Below, in pieces: positions 54,655 to 64,000 of a DNA stretch of 64,000 bases. Made by a program: the position numbers and the translations under genes. This stretch comes from an uncultured Collinsella sp. (GTDB taxonomy: Bacteria > Actinomycetota > Coriobacteriia > Coriobacteriales > Coriobacteriaceae): assembly GCA_934668345.1 (NCBI GenBank), contig CAKUNE010000001.1:248001-312000 (forward strand), given 5' to 3'. The notes beneath the pieces were generated by a model, which was not told where the DNA came from, ran no database searches, and worked only from the letters and a program-made list of their open reading frames with translations. Numbering within the stretch: the first letter of the stretch is position 1; the number at the start of each line of letters is the position of its first letter.

Positions 54655-54709
54655 GCCAACCTCCCCTCGCCACAAGCGCAGCGCAAGACAAGGCCCCGCG
54701 CATCATTCA

Positions 54710-54723
54710 CGAACGTCTGTTCT
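54710..54723 (-). promoter_or_regulatory. LexA/SOS box upstream of ruvCAB
   Basis: CGAACGTCTGTTCT contains the GAAC-N4-GTTC core of Gram-positive LexA operators, 56 bp upstream of the ruvC start. DNA-damage induction of ruvCAB is the expected consequence. Confidence 0.6.
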
Positions 54724-54818
54724 AGAATAACACAACGGGGGCAAAGTGCTTAAAGCAAGATAGATTCGGCAGAAGCAAAGTGTGTAAGAGAATCTCTCCC
54801 GCAATGTTTCCGTCTGCC

Positions 54819-56804
54819 CTAGTTCTGGCTAAAGAACGGGAACTGCCTCGGATCCACCGGCGGATGCGGCATCGGCGTGCCCTGGGGTCCACCCTGCGGG
54901 CCACCCTGGCCGCCCATCATCTTATCGATGGCGTCCTGAACCTCGCCCTCGAACTTTTTCATGCCCTCGTGCAAACGACGCTGACCGTCCTCAGAGCGCA
55001 GCTCCTCCATCTGCTCGGGCGAAATACCCAGCAGCTCACCCAAAATGCCCATCATCTCACCGCGCATACGGTCACTCGTATCGTCGTCGGCAAAGCGACG
55101 CACCTCGGCGCGCGCCAGCGAATCAACCGTCATGCGCTCCTTGCCGTTGAGCCCCAGATCGGACCACGCAAGCATGTACGGCCAGGCGCGCTCGGCAAAC
55201 GAACGGGCAGAGACGATCGGCACCGTCGGCAGCATGCGGCGGGCGGCCTCGCCCTGACGCACGAGCATCAGCAGCAGCGAGCAGGCCTCAGGCTTGCCAG
55301 CGGCCATCGGGATGTCGTCGAAAGATCGATTGCGGTCCACGTGCGACTCGAGCGCACCATCGACCTCACCCGGCTCGAGCCCGCCGAGCAGCTGTGCCGC
55401 GCGGTCGAGCATATCGACCGGACCGTCGAGCGTCGAGAGCGCCTGCGCCAGCACTCGCTCCATACAATCTTCCACCGCGTTGAGCGTCACGAGCTCTTGG
55501 GGCACCACGGCAGACGTGCGGTTGCGCACGCGCGCCACAAACTCAAGCGTCGACAGGTACACATCGCCAAAGGGCGCGTAATCACCCTGGTAGCCGCCGC
55601 AAAGCGCCGGCGCCGCCAGCGCGTACTCGGTTTTGGACAGCGGACTCAACGCCATCGCACCCAGCTCGAGCGCCGTGTCCTCCAGCATGAGGCCCAGCGT
55701 GCGAGAGCGCAGGCGCTCGGCGTCGCCCGCTGACACATCGCGGTCGAGCACGCGCGCGGCATCCGGCGCATCGCGCTCAACCGTGCGAATATGCAGGCGC
55801 TCGGCAATGGCGCGAACGGCGGCACAGCGAGCAGCCTCGGCCTCCTCCTGCGCCGGCGTAAAGATGCGGTTGCGCCCCAGCACCAGGCCAATCACGTTAC
55901 GTGGGCCCAGAGCGTCGACGGCCAGCGCCGCCAGCAGGGACGACGGCAAGTCGCCCTCGAGTGCCACCACGGCGCGCGACGCACCGTGGGCCCGGGCGTT
56001 GTCGCGCACGGCGAGCACCAGCGCCTGCCACAGCCACTCCTCGGAACGGAACTCGGGCAGTTCGTGATCTTCCAGGGCATCGAGCATCACGCCGCGCTGA
56101 ATCTCCTGAACCAGCAGGCTCTCCTCAAAACACGGCGCTTGGGCCACCACGCGACCGCAGTCGTCGAGCACAAACGAACCGCCGGTATACACCGACTCGT
56201 CATAGGCACCGACCGGCGCCATACAGGCAAACCACACGCTGCGCTTGGATGCGATCTTGCGGTAGGCGCCGCTGCGAACGGCGGCAATGGCGGCAGTCTC
56301 GCGGTCGGTCATGTCAAACGTGTTGAATTGGAAATACGCAATGAGGTCAACACCGGTCGGCAACATCTCGAGTTCGCGGTCCAAGTCAAAAATCACCGCG
56401 ATGCGCACGCCGTCCACGTCGAACACCGGCGGCGCCCAACGCGCGTCGTTGTTCTCACCGCGCTGCAAGGCAATGCTTGCGCGCGCGGGCACCACGCGAC
56501 CGTCCTTGAGCATCATGTAGTCGAGCAGCGGCTGGCCCTCAAACGAAACCGCCGCGGGCACGATGCAGATCATATCGAGCTCCTGGATACGCTCAGCGAC
56601 GCCGGTCAGGCCGGCAAGCATGTCGTGCTCAAAGTCGGCAGCGCCCACCAGGCCGCCGGGCAGGGCGCCCATAAAGAGCGGAGCCGGCACGCACAGCACG
56701 CGCGCACCGCGCTCATGGGCCAGGCGCGCCTGGTCCTCGATGCGGCCGCAGATACCCTCAATATCACCCAGGCGCATATCGATCTGTGCAAGTGCGAGCT
56801 TCAT
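54819..56804 (-). CDS. NAD synthetase-like protein with both active sites lost
   Basis: 661 residues with the architecture of glutamine-dependent NAD synthetase: a nitrilase-like glutaminase domain (about 1-250) and a NadE ATP-binding domain (about 265-560). The opening MKLALAQIDMRLGDIEG, CFEESLLVQEI and SKTEYALAAPALCGGYQGDYAPFGDVYLSTLEFVA-type region fit the family. Yet the nitrilase Glu is Ala41 (VPAPLFMG), the Lys site reads RASIA, the Cys is Phe139 (AVIFDLD), and the SGGxDS P-loop is EGDLPSS. A C-terminal extension (about 600-661) is rich in Gly, Pro and Gln. It is probably a non-catalytic relative of NadE. The ATG at 56804 follows AAAGGGC. Confidence 0.75.
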   Translation of the reverse strand: MKLALAQIDMRLGDIEGICGRIEDQARLAHERGARVLCVPAPLFMGALPGGLVGAADFEHDMLAGLTGVAERIQELDMICIVPAAVSFEGQPLLDYMMLKDGRVVPARASIALQRGENNDARWAPPVFDVDGVRIAVIFDLDRELEMLPTGVDLIAYFQFNTFDMTDRETAAIAAVRSGAYRKIASKRSVWFACMAPVGAYDESVYTGGSFVLDDCGRVVAQAPCFEESLLVQEIQRGVMLDALEDHELPEFRSEEWLWQALVLAVRDNARAHGASRAVVALEGDLPSSLLAALAVDALGPRNVIGLVLGRNRIFTPAQEEAEAARCAAVRAIAERLHIRTVERDAPDAARVLDRDVSAGDAERLRSRTLGLMLEDTALELGAMALSPLSKTEYALAAPALCGGYQGDYAPFGDVYLSTLEFVARVRNRTSAVVPQELVTLNAVEDCMERVLAQALSTLDGPVDMLDRAAQLLGGLEPGEVDGALESHVDRNRSFDDIPMAAGKPEACSLLLMLVRQGEAARRMLPTVPIVSARSFAERAWPYMLAWSDLGLNGKERMTVDSLARAEVRRFADDDTSDRMRGEMMGILGELLGISPEQMEELRSEDGQRRLHEGMKKFEGEVQDAIDKMMGGQGGPQGGPQGTPMPHPPVDPRQFPFFSQN

Positions 56805-56841
56805 GGCTCAGCCCTTTCCGTCGTAAACCGTCGTTGTCGTA

Positions 56842-56876
56842 GTAAAAGCGCCGGCCGCAAGATGCAGTCGGCGCTT
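56842..56876 (-). terminator. Terminator of the superoxide reductase gene
   Basis: On the minus strand AAGCGCCG pairs with CGGCGCTT and is followed by TTTTAC. Confidence 0.7.
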
Positions 56877-56921
56877 GCATGTGCATATGCTAGCTATGAT
56901 ACCCCGAGCGGGGGCACGCTC

Positions 56922-57284
56922 CTAGAACGTCGCGGACCACAGCCCGTGCAGGTTGCAGTAGGCATAGACGGTGCCGGTCTTGGAACCGCCGGCAAAAAAC
57001 GTCGCGGGCTTCATGCCGGGCTCAAGGTAATGGACCTCCAAACGACCCTCGGCCTCAAGCGCGATCCACTCGATGTAGTGCTCGGGCAGGCTGGGATGCT
57101 CGACCGAGCCCACGCGCGCACGGATCACGTGGCCGTCGCGCTCGCTCTCGACGACGGGCACGTGTTTCTCGTGCGCCGCGTCCTCGGTGTTCGCGGTCAG
57201 CTCCGTGCAGCCGGCAGGGGTTGCAACGTCGTCGCCAAGGGCGGCAATGAGCTTGCCGTCAGGGTCCTTAAAGAATTTCGCCAT
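56922..57284 (-). CDS. Superoxide reductase (desulfoferrodoxin-type)
   Basis: 120 residues. Reduces superoxide to hydrogen peroxide in anaerobes. The catalytic iron site ligands are visible: HEKHVPVVE, VEHPSLPEHYIEWI and CNLHGLW, giving four His and one Cys. The N-terminal rubredoxin-like domain of full desulfoferrodoxin is reduced to about 25 residues that keep one Cys. This matches the one-iron (class II) type. The ATG at 57284 follows AAAGGAG. Confidence 0.92.
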   Translation of the reverse strand: MAKFFKDPDGKLIAALGDDVATPAGCTELTANTEDAAHEKHVPVVESERDGHVIRARVGSVEHPSLPEHYIEWIALEAEGRLEVHYLEPGMKPATFFAGGSKTGTVYAYCNLHGLWSATF

Positions 57285-57456
57285 GATGTTCTCCTTTGCT
57301 GATGTGCCAATGTTCTCGATGCTTCTTATGCCCAAAGGCAAACGAACCATCCACGGCATGGCAAATGAACACATAACGAGCGAGGCTAGCGCCCGGGGTC
57401 AGGGCGCGCCGGCAATCTGGAGCCGCCTCGGCAGTCCCGGTCGCCATCTGCGCAGG

Positions 57457-60400
57457 CTAGCGCCCGTCGCCGCCGAGCAGCGCCAGAACATCCTCGCGGG
57501 TAAACAGCGCCGAGGAAATGCCGTCGCCGCCGAGCACGCTGTTGACCAGGTCGCGTTTGGACTCCTGCATCTGCATGATGCGCTCCTCGATCGTGTCCTT
57601 GGCGATAAGCTTGTACACGGTCACGGCATGTTGCTGGCCAATACGGTGCGCGCGGTCGGTCGCCTGGTCCTGCGCGGCCACGTTCCACCATGGGTCGTAG
57701 TGAATGACCACGTCGGCCGCCGTCAGGTTGAGACCCACGCCGCCCGCCTTGAGCGAGATCAGAAACACCGGCACCTCGCCCGCCTGGAACTGCGCGACCA
57801 TCTTGGCGCGGCTCTCCTTGGACGAAGCGCCCGTGAGCTTAAGGAAGGCGATGTCCTCCTTGGCCAAGCGCTTGCCAATGATATCGAGCATGCCCGTGAA
57901 CTGGCTGAACAGCAGAATGTGATGTCCGCCGTCGAGCGCACCGTGCACGAGTTCCATGCAAGCGTCGAGCTTGGCGCTCCCCGCCTTGTAGTCCTCGTAG
58001 TGCAGACGCGGGTCGCAGCAGATCTGGCGCAGCTTGGTGAGCTCGGCGAGCACCTTGAGCTTGTCTTTCTTAAACTCGGATGCCTCGCGATGCTGCACCT
58101 GCTGGGCGATGCGGTCTTGGTTAGCCAGGTAGAGCTTGCGCTGCTCGCCGGTGAGCTGCGCCATGACGGTGTCCTCGATCTTCTCGGGCAGATCGGCCAC
58201 CACGTCCTCCTTGACACGGCGCAGCACAAACGGCGATACCAGCGCCTGCAGGCGAGCGGCGCTGTCACCCTCGGCGTGCTCGACCGGGCTTTCGAAGCGC
58301 TTGGCAAACGACTCGCGCGTGCCAAGCAGGCCCGGCATCAAAAAGTCGAAGATGCTCCAGAGCTCGGACAAGCGGTTTTCGATGGGCGTGCCCGTCAGGG
58401 CAAAGCGCACGCCGGCAGGCAGGCGCTTTGCGGCGCGCGCCACCTGCGTGAGCGGATTTTTAATGTACTGGGCCTCGTCGAGCACCACGCGGGCAAAGTC
58501 CTGCTCGGCATACTCGTCGATATCGCGGCGCATGAGGTCATACGACGTCACGACCACGTTATGCTCGTCGGCGCCGGCGATCTGCACGCGGCGTTGAGCC
58601 TTGGCGTCCACAATGGCACACACATCGAGCGACGGAGCAAAGCGCTCCAGCTCGGCGGTCCAGTTGTACACAAGCGACGCAGGGCACACCACAAGCGTGG
58701 GCTTAGTGTCCCCCGCCTCCACGCGCGCCAGGATATGTGCGATCATCTGCAGCGTTTTACCCAGGCCCATATCGTCGGCCAAGATGCCGCCGAGGCCCAG
58801 GTGCTCGAGCGAGCCAAGCCACTGGTAGCCGTCGACCTGATAGCCGCGCAGTGAGGCCTTGAGCGAGACCGGCACCGTAAAGTCCATCTTGCCGAGCGTA
58901 TCCAAGCGCTCGACGGTGCGACGGAATGCAGCGTCGCGATCGGCTTCGAGCGCGGGCGTGCGCGCAAGCATGCTGTCGACGAACAGGGTACTCGACGCGG
59001 GAAGCGACACGCCGTCGAGCAGGTCGACAGCATCGACCCCCAGATCCTCGGCAAGGCCAAACGCGGCGCGCGCCCCCTCGTCCAAGCGAATGATGTCGCC
59101 CGACGTGAGACGCGCAAACGTCTGGTGACGCTTGTACGAGTCCAGATAGATGGCAAGGTCTGCCGCCGAAAGGCCGCTCGCGCCCAATTCGACATCGAGT
59201 AGGTTACTCTTGACGGTTGCACGCACCGAAAGCTTGGGCGCAGGGCGGACCGAGATCTGGCGCAGGCGGTCGCTGAGCATGACCTCGCCCAGCTCGGACA
59301 GGGCAGACAGGCCCTCGGTCAGCAAGTGGAACAGGCTCTCGTCATCGCGTTCCTCAAACGCCAGGCCGCCCTCGTAAAAGTCGAAATACAGGGCCGCCGT
59401 GTCCATAACGCGAAACTCTGCCACCTCGTCGCGCGGCGGCACGCCCGGGCGCCGCTCTTCGAAGGGGCTGCCCGGAGCGCCCAGGCTAAAGAGATCTGCC
59501 GACCAGTCGCCGTAGGTAACCGTAATTTTGCAGTTCACGAGCCCATCGTCGACACCGATCGCCATGGCAAAGCTCGGCTCGGGCGCCACGGTATCGAGCG
59601 CCGCGGGCGCGGTGAGGTCGGTGTAGTCGCGCAAAATGGGCAGCGCCATACGACAGAACTCCCCCACCTGGTCGGCAGCGATATGAACCGGCGTGCGACA
59701 GGGCAGCAAGCGCGATAGAAACGGCGCCGCATGCTGGGCGAACGCCACACCGGTGCGGCGCGCACGGCGGGTGTCAACCAGATAGGCAACGTCGCCCGAA
59801 GCAAAGCAGTATGCATCGGCCGGCAGGCGCAGATCGTAGCTGCCGCCAGCCGCCGGCGCGATCTTGGCGGCAAGGAGCGGTGGGCGCTTAGACAGCACCT
59901 CGTCCTCCCCTTCCGGAGGCATCTCGACCGCCACGTCATAGGCGCGATGCGTCGTCGTCCCCCGCGACCAGGCGGGCTCAAAGGAGATGGTCTGGCCGCG
60001 CAGCAGGTCCAGCACATATACGATGCTATGCTCGGACAGCGGCAACTGGCGCTCGGCGACAAAGCCGCTGCGTGCAAAATCGTACGACGCCGAACGCGAG
60101 CTTGTGATGTCATCGAGATAGGCAACTGTCGTCACAACAAGGTTGAGCAGCTTTGTCGACGCGTCTTCGAAGGCTTCGGGCGTATGGACAAACGTGAGCT
60201 TCTTGCCGTACGAGAAGGTGCCGCCTCGGACATAGGCGTCGGCCATGCCGTCGATATCCTTGACCACGTAGGACACCGAACCGCAGCGAATACGGAACTC
60301 GAGCGCCCAGCTAAAGCGGTCGGCGAACAGCGGATTGTAATACGGCACCAACGAGGGCTCCAACGCCGCTTTGGGGGCGTCGGGATCAACGGCACCGGCA

Positions 60401-60921
60401 AGCTTGCGGCGCATGCTCGCCAGCTCATCCATGCGCGCGTCCGAAAGATCGGAGAGCGCCGCCATGAGGCTGGGACTCGTGGGAACGGGCGCCGGAAAGG
60501 GAAAGTTGGGGTTGACGGCCGGCGCCTTGGGCGCGGTGCGCGCGGGCTGTTTCGGCTGCGCCGCAAACGTGCGAACCGGCGTACGCAGCCCCTCAACAGG
60601 CTCAATGCCGCTGGCGTCCAGGTACGCCAGCGCTGTGGCGATGGCATGCTTGCACATGCCGGGGTAGCGATAGGCAGCGGGACAATCGCAGTCGTAGTCG
60701 ATCACCTCGTGCTCGTCCATGTCGAGCGCCACGTGCGTCTTGTACAGGTCGCCGCGCGAGCCGCGCACCGAGCCCTCGACCGTCACGTTCTTGGAGAAGC
60801 GCGAGCCGCTGTCCTCGATCGACAGTACGGCGCCGTTGAGCATGAGCGAACGCCCCTTCATAAAGGTGCCGCTCAGTGCCGCCTCTTTGCGAAGCGCCTG
60901 CACAAACGTCCCCTGTGCCAT
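57457..60921 (-). CDS. SNF2 family helicase with N-terminal SWIM zinc finger
   Basis: 1154 residues. A SWIM zinc finger (CDCPAAYRYPGMCKH, about 75-100) is followed by a long bacterial SNF2 N-region and the two RecA-like lobes: Walker A DDMGLGKTLQM (about 719), LDEAQYIKN (about 814), and motif VI TDRAHRIGQ (about 1089). Bacterial SWIM-SNF2 proteins are DNA-dependent ATPases of poorly defined role. The ATG at 60921 follows GGAGG. It starts 38 bp after dnaE on the same strand, so it is probably co-transcribed with the replicative polymerase gene. Confidence 0.93.
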   Translation of the reverse strand: MAQGTFVQALRKEAALSGTFMKGRSLMLNGAVLSIEDSGSRFSKNVTVEGSVRGSRGDLYKTHVALDMDEHEVIDYDCDCPAAYRYPGMCKHAIATALAYLDASGIEPVEGLRTPVRTFAAQPKQPARTAPKAPAVNPNFPFPAPVPTSPSLMAALSDLSDARMDELASMRRKLAGAVDPDAPKAALEPSLVPYYNPLFADRFSWALEFRIRCGSVSYVVKDIDGMADAYVRGGTFSYGKKLTFVHTPEAFEDASTKLLNLVVTTVAYLDDITSSRSASYDFARSGFVAERQLPLSEHSIVYVLDLLRGQTISFEPAWSRGTTTHRAYDVAVEMPPEGEDEVLSKRPPLLAAKIAPAAGGSYDLRLPADAYCFASGDVAYLVDTRRARRTGVAFAQHAAPFLSRLLPCRTPVHIAADQVGEFCRMALPILRDYTDLTAPAALDTVAPEPSFAMAIGVDDGLVNCKITVTYGDWSADLFSLGAPGSPFEERRPGVPPRDEVAEFRVMDTAALYFDFYEGGLAFEERDDESLFHLLTEGLSALSELGEVMLSDRLRQISVRPAPKLSVRATVKSNLLDVELGASGLSAADLAIYLDSYKRHQTFARLTSGDIIRLDEGARAAFGLAEDLGVDAVDLLDGVSLPASSTLFVDSMLARTPALEADRDAAFRRTVERLDTLGKMDFTVPVSLKASLRGYQVDGYQWLGSLEHLGLGGILADDMGLGKTLQMIAHILARVEAGDTKPTLVVCPASLVYNWTAELERFAPSLDVCAIVDAKAQRRVQIAGADEHNVVVTSYDLMRRDIDEYAEQDFARVVLDEAQYIKNPLTQVARAAKRLPAGVRFALTGTPIENRLSELWSIFDFLMPGLLGTRESFAKRFESPVEHAEGDSAARLQALVSPFVLRRVKEDVVADLPEKIEDTVMAQLTGEQRKLYLANQDRIAQQVQHREASEFKKDKLKVLAELTKLRQICCDPRLHYEDYKAGSAKLDACMELVHGALDGGHHILLFSQFTGMLDIIGKRLAKEDIAFLKLTGASSKESRAKMVAQFQAGEVPVFLISLKAGGVGLNLTAADVVIHYDPWWNVAAQDQATDRAHRIGQQHAVTVYKLIAKDTIEERIMQMQESKRDLVNSVLGGDGISSALFTREDVLALLGGDGR

Positions 60922-60959
60922 CACTTCCTCCAATCTCGCGCAGACCAGCAACGCCGTCC

Positions 60960-63900
60960 CTAGATAACCGTCACGCGGCCTTGGTTACCCACGATGGCCT
61001 TGGCCTCGGCCAGCAGCGGAATCGAGCGCGCGTTGACCTTGGCAGGCACCTCGGCGCGCAGCACGCGCCCGTCCACCTGCTCGATAAAGATCTCCACGCG
61101 ATCGCCGCCCGGGTTAGCGGTGAGCACCGTGGCAAGACGCGCCATATTGCCCTGGCTAAAGCGGCTGTTGGGCACCATGACCTCAAACACCTTGGGCTTG
61201 TTGTTCTCCTCGTTGAGCTCGAGCGGCACGATCTCCTGCGCGATGATCTGGTCGCCGCGGTCTGAGCGCTCGAGTTTGCCTTTAATGCGCACAAACGCGT
61301 CGGACAGCTGCACGCCGGTCTCGGGATCGACCTCGCCGTACAGATACCCCTCGGCCTCCTTGTAGGTCTTAGGGAACACCACGACGGTGGCCTCGCCTTC
61401 CATGTCCTCGAGCTGCACGATGCCCATGGGGTCGCCGTTTTTGGTCACGCGCTTGGACACGCTCGAGACCATACCGGCCCACCACAGCGCCTTGCCCTCG
61501 GGAATCTCCTGGTTGATGGTGCCGCCCGTGGGGTTTTGTACCTCGTAACCGGTGTCGATCTGCGAGAACGAAAAGTCACGCGCCTTGGCTAGTGCATACT
61601 CAAACGGGCGCAGCGGGTGGTCCGAGACATAGATGCCCAGAACCTCTTTCTCCTGGCTCAGCTTGAGGTGGCGGTCCCATTCCTGGCCGTCCGGATCGGG
61701 CACGCTGACCTCGAAGCCCGAACCCTCAACGTCGCCAAACATATCGAAGAACGAGGTCTGGCCGCTCGCACGGTCCTTCTGGCGCTTTACTGCGGCGTCG
61801 ATGATGTTCTCGGGGTTGTTCTTGTCCACAAAGTGCATCATCTGGCGGCGCGGATAGCCCGTGGAGTCGAAGGCGCCTGCCTTGATCAGCGATTCGATTA
61901 CGCGACGGTTGGCCTGGCTCGAGTCCACGCGCTCGACAAAGTCGTGCAGCGTCTTAAACGGACCGCCTGCCTCGCGCTCGGCGATAATCGCCTGCGCCAC
62001 GCCGGTGCCCACGCCGCGGATGCCGGCCAGACCAAAGCGCACGCCCTCCTTGGTGGCCGTGAACTCGGTACCGGACTCGTTGACATCTGGCGAGAGCACG
62101 GGGATGCCGTCGTGACGGCACGCCGAGACGTAGTGCACGATCTTGTCGGTCTTGCCCGTGTAGGACGTCAGAACGGCCGCCATGTACTCGTGCGGATAGT
62201 GCGCCTTGAGCCATGCCGTCTGCATAACCAGAATGGCGTAGCCGGCGGAGTGCGACTTGTTGAAGGCGTAGGATGCGAACTCGAGAACATCGTCCCAAAT
62301 CTTCTGGGCGACCTCGCGCGTGTAGTTGTTCTTGATGGCGCCGTTCATCCAGTGGTCGTAGGTGGTCTCGTCCGAGCCATCCTCCCAGTGCAGCACCGTC
62401 GACGTGAGCAGCTTGATCTTTTTCTTAGCCACGGGCTTACGGATACGCGAGTCCGATTCGCCCTTGGAGAAGCCGCACATCTCGACGGAGATGAGCATAA
62501 CCTGCTCCTGGTAGACCATGGTGCCGTAGGTTTCGCCCAGGATGTCGTCCAGGCGGTCGTCGTAGGAAACCGCCGGTTCCTTGCCGTTCATACGGTTGAT
62601 GTAGGACGAGACCATGCCGGCGCCCAGCGGGCCCGGGCGGTACAGGGCGATCAATGCCACGACGTGCTTGTACTCGGTGGGCTTCATGTTCTTGATCGTG
62701 GCCGTCATGCCGGCGGACTCGACCTGGAAGACGCCGGCGGTGTGGCCGGAACCCATGAGCTTAAAGATCTCGGGGTCGTCAAAGGGAATCTCTTCCTCTT
62801 TGATGTCGATGCCAAAGTTCTTTTTGATGTTGGCCTTGGCCTTGGAGATAACCGTCAGCGTGCGCAGGCCCAGGAAGTCCATCTTGAGCAGGCCCATGTC
62901 GGCGACGGTATGGCCCTCGTACTGGGTAATCTCGACGCCGCCCTTGGTATCGAGCTTGGTCGGCACGTGCTCGTTGACGGGGTCGCGGCAGATCAGAACG
63001 GCGCACGCATGCACGCCCTCGCCACGGGTGAGGCCCTCGATCGAGAGCGCCGTGTCGATAATGCGGCGGGCGTCGTCGTCCTTTTTATAGGCCTCGGCAA
63101 AGTCGGGGTTAAAGAGATCCTCTTTGCCGGGTTGTTTGTCGAGCACCTGTTTGAGCTTGACCTTGGGGTCGCTCGAGACCATCTTGGACAGGCGCTGGCC
63201 CATGTAGACCGGGTAGTCCAGAACGCGCGCGGCGTCGTTGATAGCCTGCTTGGCCTTAATGGTCGAGTAGGTGATGACGTGGGTGACTTTCTCGGGGCCG
63301 TAGAGCTGGCGAACGTGCTCCACGACCTCGAGGCGCCGCTCATCGTCGAAGTCCATATCGATATCGGGCATCTCGGTACGCTGCGGGGACAGGAACCTCT
63401 CGAACATCAGGCCGTTCTCGAGCGGGTCGAAGGCGGTGATGTTCATGGCGTAGGCGACGATAGCGCCGGCGGCCGAGCCACGGCCGGGGCCGACGCCGAT
63501 GCCGTTGTCCTTGGCCCATTGCACGTACTCGGCAACGATCAAGAAGTAGGCGGCAAAGCCCTTGTCGCAAATGACCTTGTATTCGTACTCAAAGCGCTCT
63601 TTGATGTTGACGCCACCGATCTCGCGCGTGGCCCAGTCGTCGCCGTAGTGCTGGCGCAGGCCCTTCTCGCACTCGCGGCGGAACTGGCTCTCGTGCGTCT
63701 CGCCGGGATCGAGCAGCGGGAAGCGCGGCAGGATGATGGAGTCCCAGTCGAGCTCGACGTAGCACTTGTCGGCAATCTCGAGCGTGTTGTCGCAGGCCTC
63801 GGGGCAATACGGGAACATCGCCCGCATCTCCTCCTCGGTCTTCATATAGAACTCCGAGCCGGTCATGCGCATGCGGTTGGGGTCGTCGACTTTGGCGTTC

Positions 63901-64000
63901 ATGCCGATACACATGATGACGTCCTGAACGGGCGCGTCCTCGCGGCGCAGGTAGTGGAAGTCGTTGGTGGCGATGACCTTAACGCCCACCTGATTGGCGA
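60960..64000 (-). CDS. dnaE: DNA polymerase III alpha subunit (N-terminus cut by window edge)
   Basis: About 1013 residues are visible. The C-family polymerase core shows GVGPGRGSAAGA, PDIDMDFDDERR with catalytic aspartates, YSTIKAKQAI, ALYRPGPLGAG, YQEQVMLI, FASYAFNKSHSAGYA, and the tandem helix-hairpin-helix GIRGVGTGVAQAI. A C-terminal OB domain (VTKNGDPMGIVQLEDMEG) ends the protein. Between RKPVAKKKIKL and GAIKNN there are about a dozen more residues than in E. coli DnaE. The N-terminal PHP domain and start lie beyond the right edge. Confidence 0.97.
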   Translation of the reverse strand, partial: ANQVGVKVIATNDFHYLRREDAPVQDVIMCIGMNAKVDDPNRMRMTGSEFYMKTEEEMRAMFPYCPEACDNTLEIADKCYVELDWDSIILPRFPLLDPGETHESQFRRECEKGLRQHYGDDWATREIGGVNIKERFEYEYKVICDKGFAAYFLIVAEYVQWAKDNGIGVGPGRGSAAGAIVAYAMNITAFDPLENGLMFERFLSPQRTEMPDIDMDFDDERRLEVVEHVRQLYGPEKVTHVITYSTIKAKQAINDAARVLDYPVYMGQRLSKMVSSDPKVKLKQVLDKQPGKEDLFNPDFAEAYKKDDDARRIIDTALSIEGLTRGEGVHACAVLICRDPVNEHVPTKLDTKGGVEITQYEGHTVADMGLLKMDFLGLRTLTVISKAKANIKKNFGIDIKEEEIPFDDPEIFKLMGSGHTAGVFQVESAGMTATIKNMKPTEYKHVVALIALYRPGPLGAGMVSSYINRMNGKEPAVSYDDRLDDILGETYGTMVYQEQVMLISVEMCGFSKGESDSRIRKPVAKKKIKLLTSTVLHWEDGSDETTYDHWMNGAIKNNYTREVAQKIWDDVLEFASYAFNKSHSAGYAILVMQTAWLKAHYPHEYMAAVLTSYTGKTDKIVHYVSACRHDGIPVLSPDVNESGTEFTATKEGVRFGLAGIRGVGTGVAQAIIAEREAGGPFKTLHDFVERVDSSQANRRVIESLIKAGAFDSTGYPRRQMMHFVDKNNPENIIDAAVKRQKDRASGQTSFFDMFGDVEGSGFEVSVPDPDGQEWDRHLKLSQEKEVLGIYVSDHPLRPFEYALAKARDFSFSQIDTGYEVQNPTGGTINQEIPEGKALWWAGMVSSVSKRVTKNGDPMGIVQLEDMEGEATVVVFPKTYKEAEGYLYGEVDPETGVQLSDAFVRIKGKLERSDRGDQIIAQEIVPLELNEENNKPKVFEVMVPNSRFSQGNMARLATVLTANPGGDRVEIFIEQVDGRVLRAEVPAKVNARSIPLLAEAKAIVGNQGRVTVI

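Overview
The window is a high-GC bacterial chromosome segment with short intergenic gaps, strong AGGAGG-type ribosome binding sites and frequent ATGA/TGATG gene overlaps. The gene set (class III fructose-bisphosphatase, formate-THF ligase, FchA cyclohydrolase, QueH, superoxide reductase, LAxTG-anchored and Tat-exported surface protein, 12alpha-hydroxysteroid-dehydrogenase-like SDR) points to an anaerobic gut actinomycete of the Coriobacteriia, most likely Collinsella or a close relative. The taxonomic call is inference; there is no rRNA gene in the window.

Layout. 1-5.4 kb: an ABC-F ATPase (cut by the left edge) and a pstSCAB phosphate-uptake operon without phoU. 5.4-9.6 kb: PepV dipeptidase, a HAD phosphatase, a DegV protein and a LOG-family protein. 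9.7-20.7 kb: queuosine genes tgt, queA and queH, a 12alpha-HSDH-like SDR, a tail-anchored coiled-coil protein, a DUF3267 membrane protein, a divergent methionyl-tRNA synthetase and an rRNA m5C methyltransferase. Three copies of an apparently structured RNA element and several palindromic repeats lie in the gaps here. 20.7-26.5 kb: a TIM-barrel protein of unknown role, a second DegV, fbp and two GtrA proteins. 26.6-33.9 kb: a cobalamin riboswitch followed by a giant surface protein and a smaller one, both carrying transcobalamin-like DUF4430 domains. 34-39.7 kb: UbiB-like kinase with a phasin, a C69 dipeptidase, a 230-bp MITE-like element, and folD-fchA. 40-50.6 kb: two paralogous lipoproteins, a surface PI-PLC-like protein, small proteins, a zinc-ribbon protein with a SHOCT-related neighbour, a cation efflux protein. 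50.6-64 kb: fhs, an ruvCAB operon behind an apparent SOS box, a NadE-like protein whose catalytic motifs are gone, superoxide reductase, a SNF2 helicase and dnaE (cut by the right edge).

Working together. fhs, fchA and folD form the one-carbon tetrahydrofolate route; FolD here lacks the lysine and glutamine needed for cyclohydrolase activity, and FchA next to it can supply that step. tgt, queA and queH give the late queuosine steps. The riboswitch plus DUF4430/beta-propeller proteins look like a cell-surface corrinoid capture module, the strongest candidate for an undescribed system. The second candidate is the three-copy RNA element, whose stems show compensatory changes and plus-strand-specific G-U pairs.
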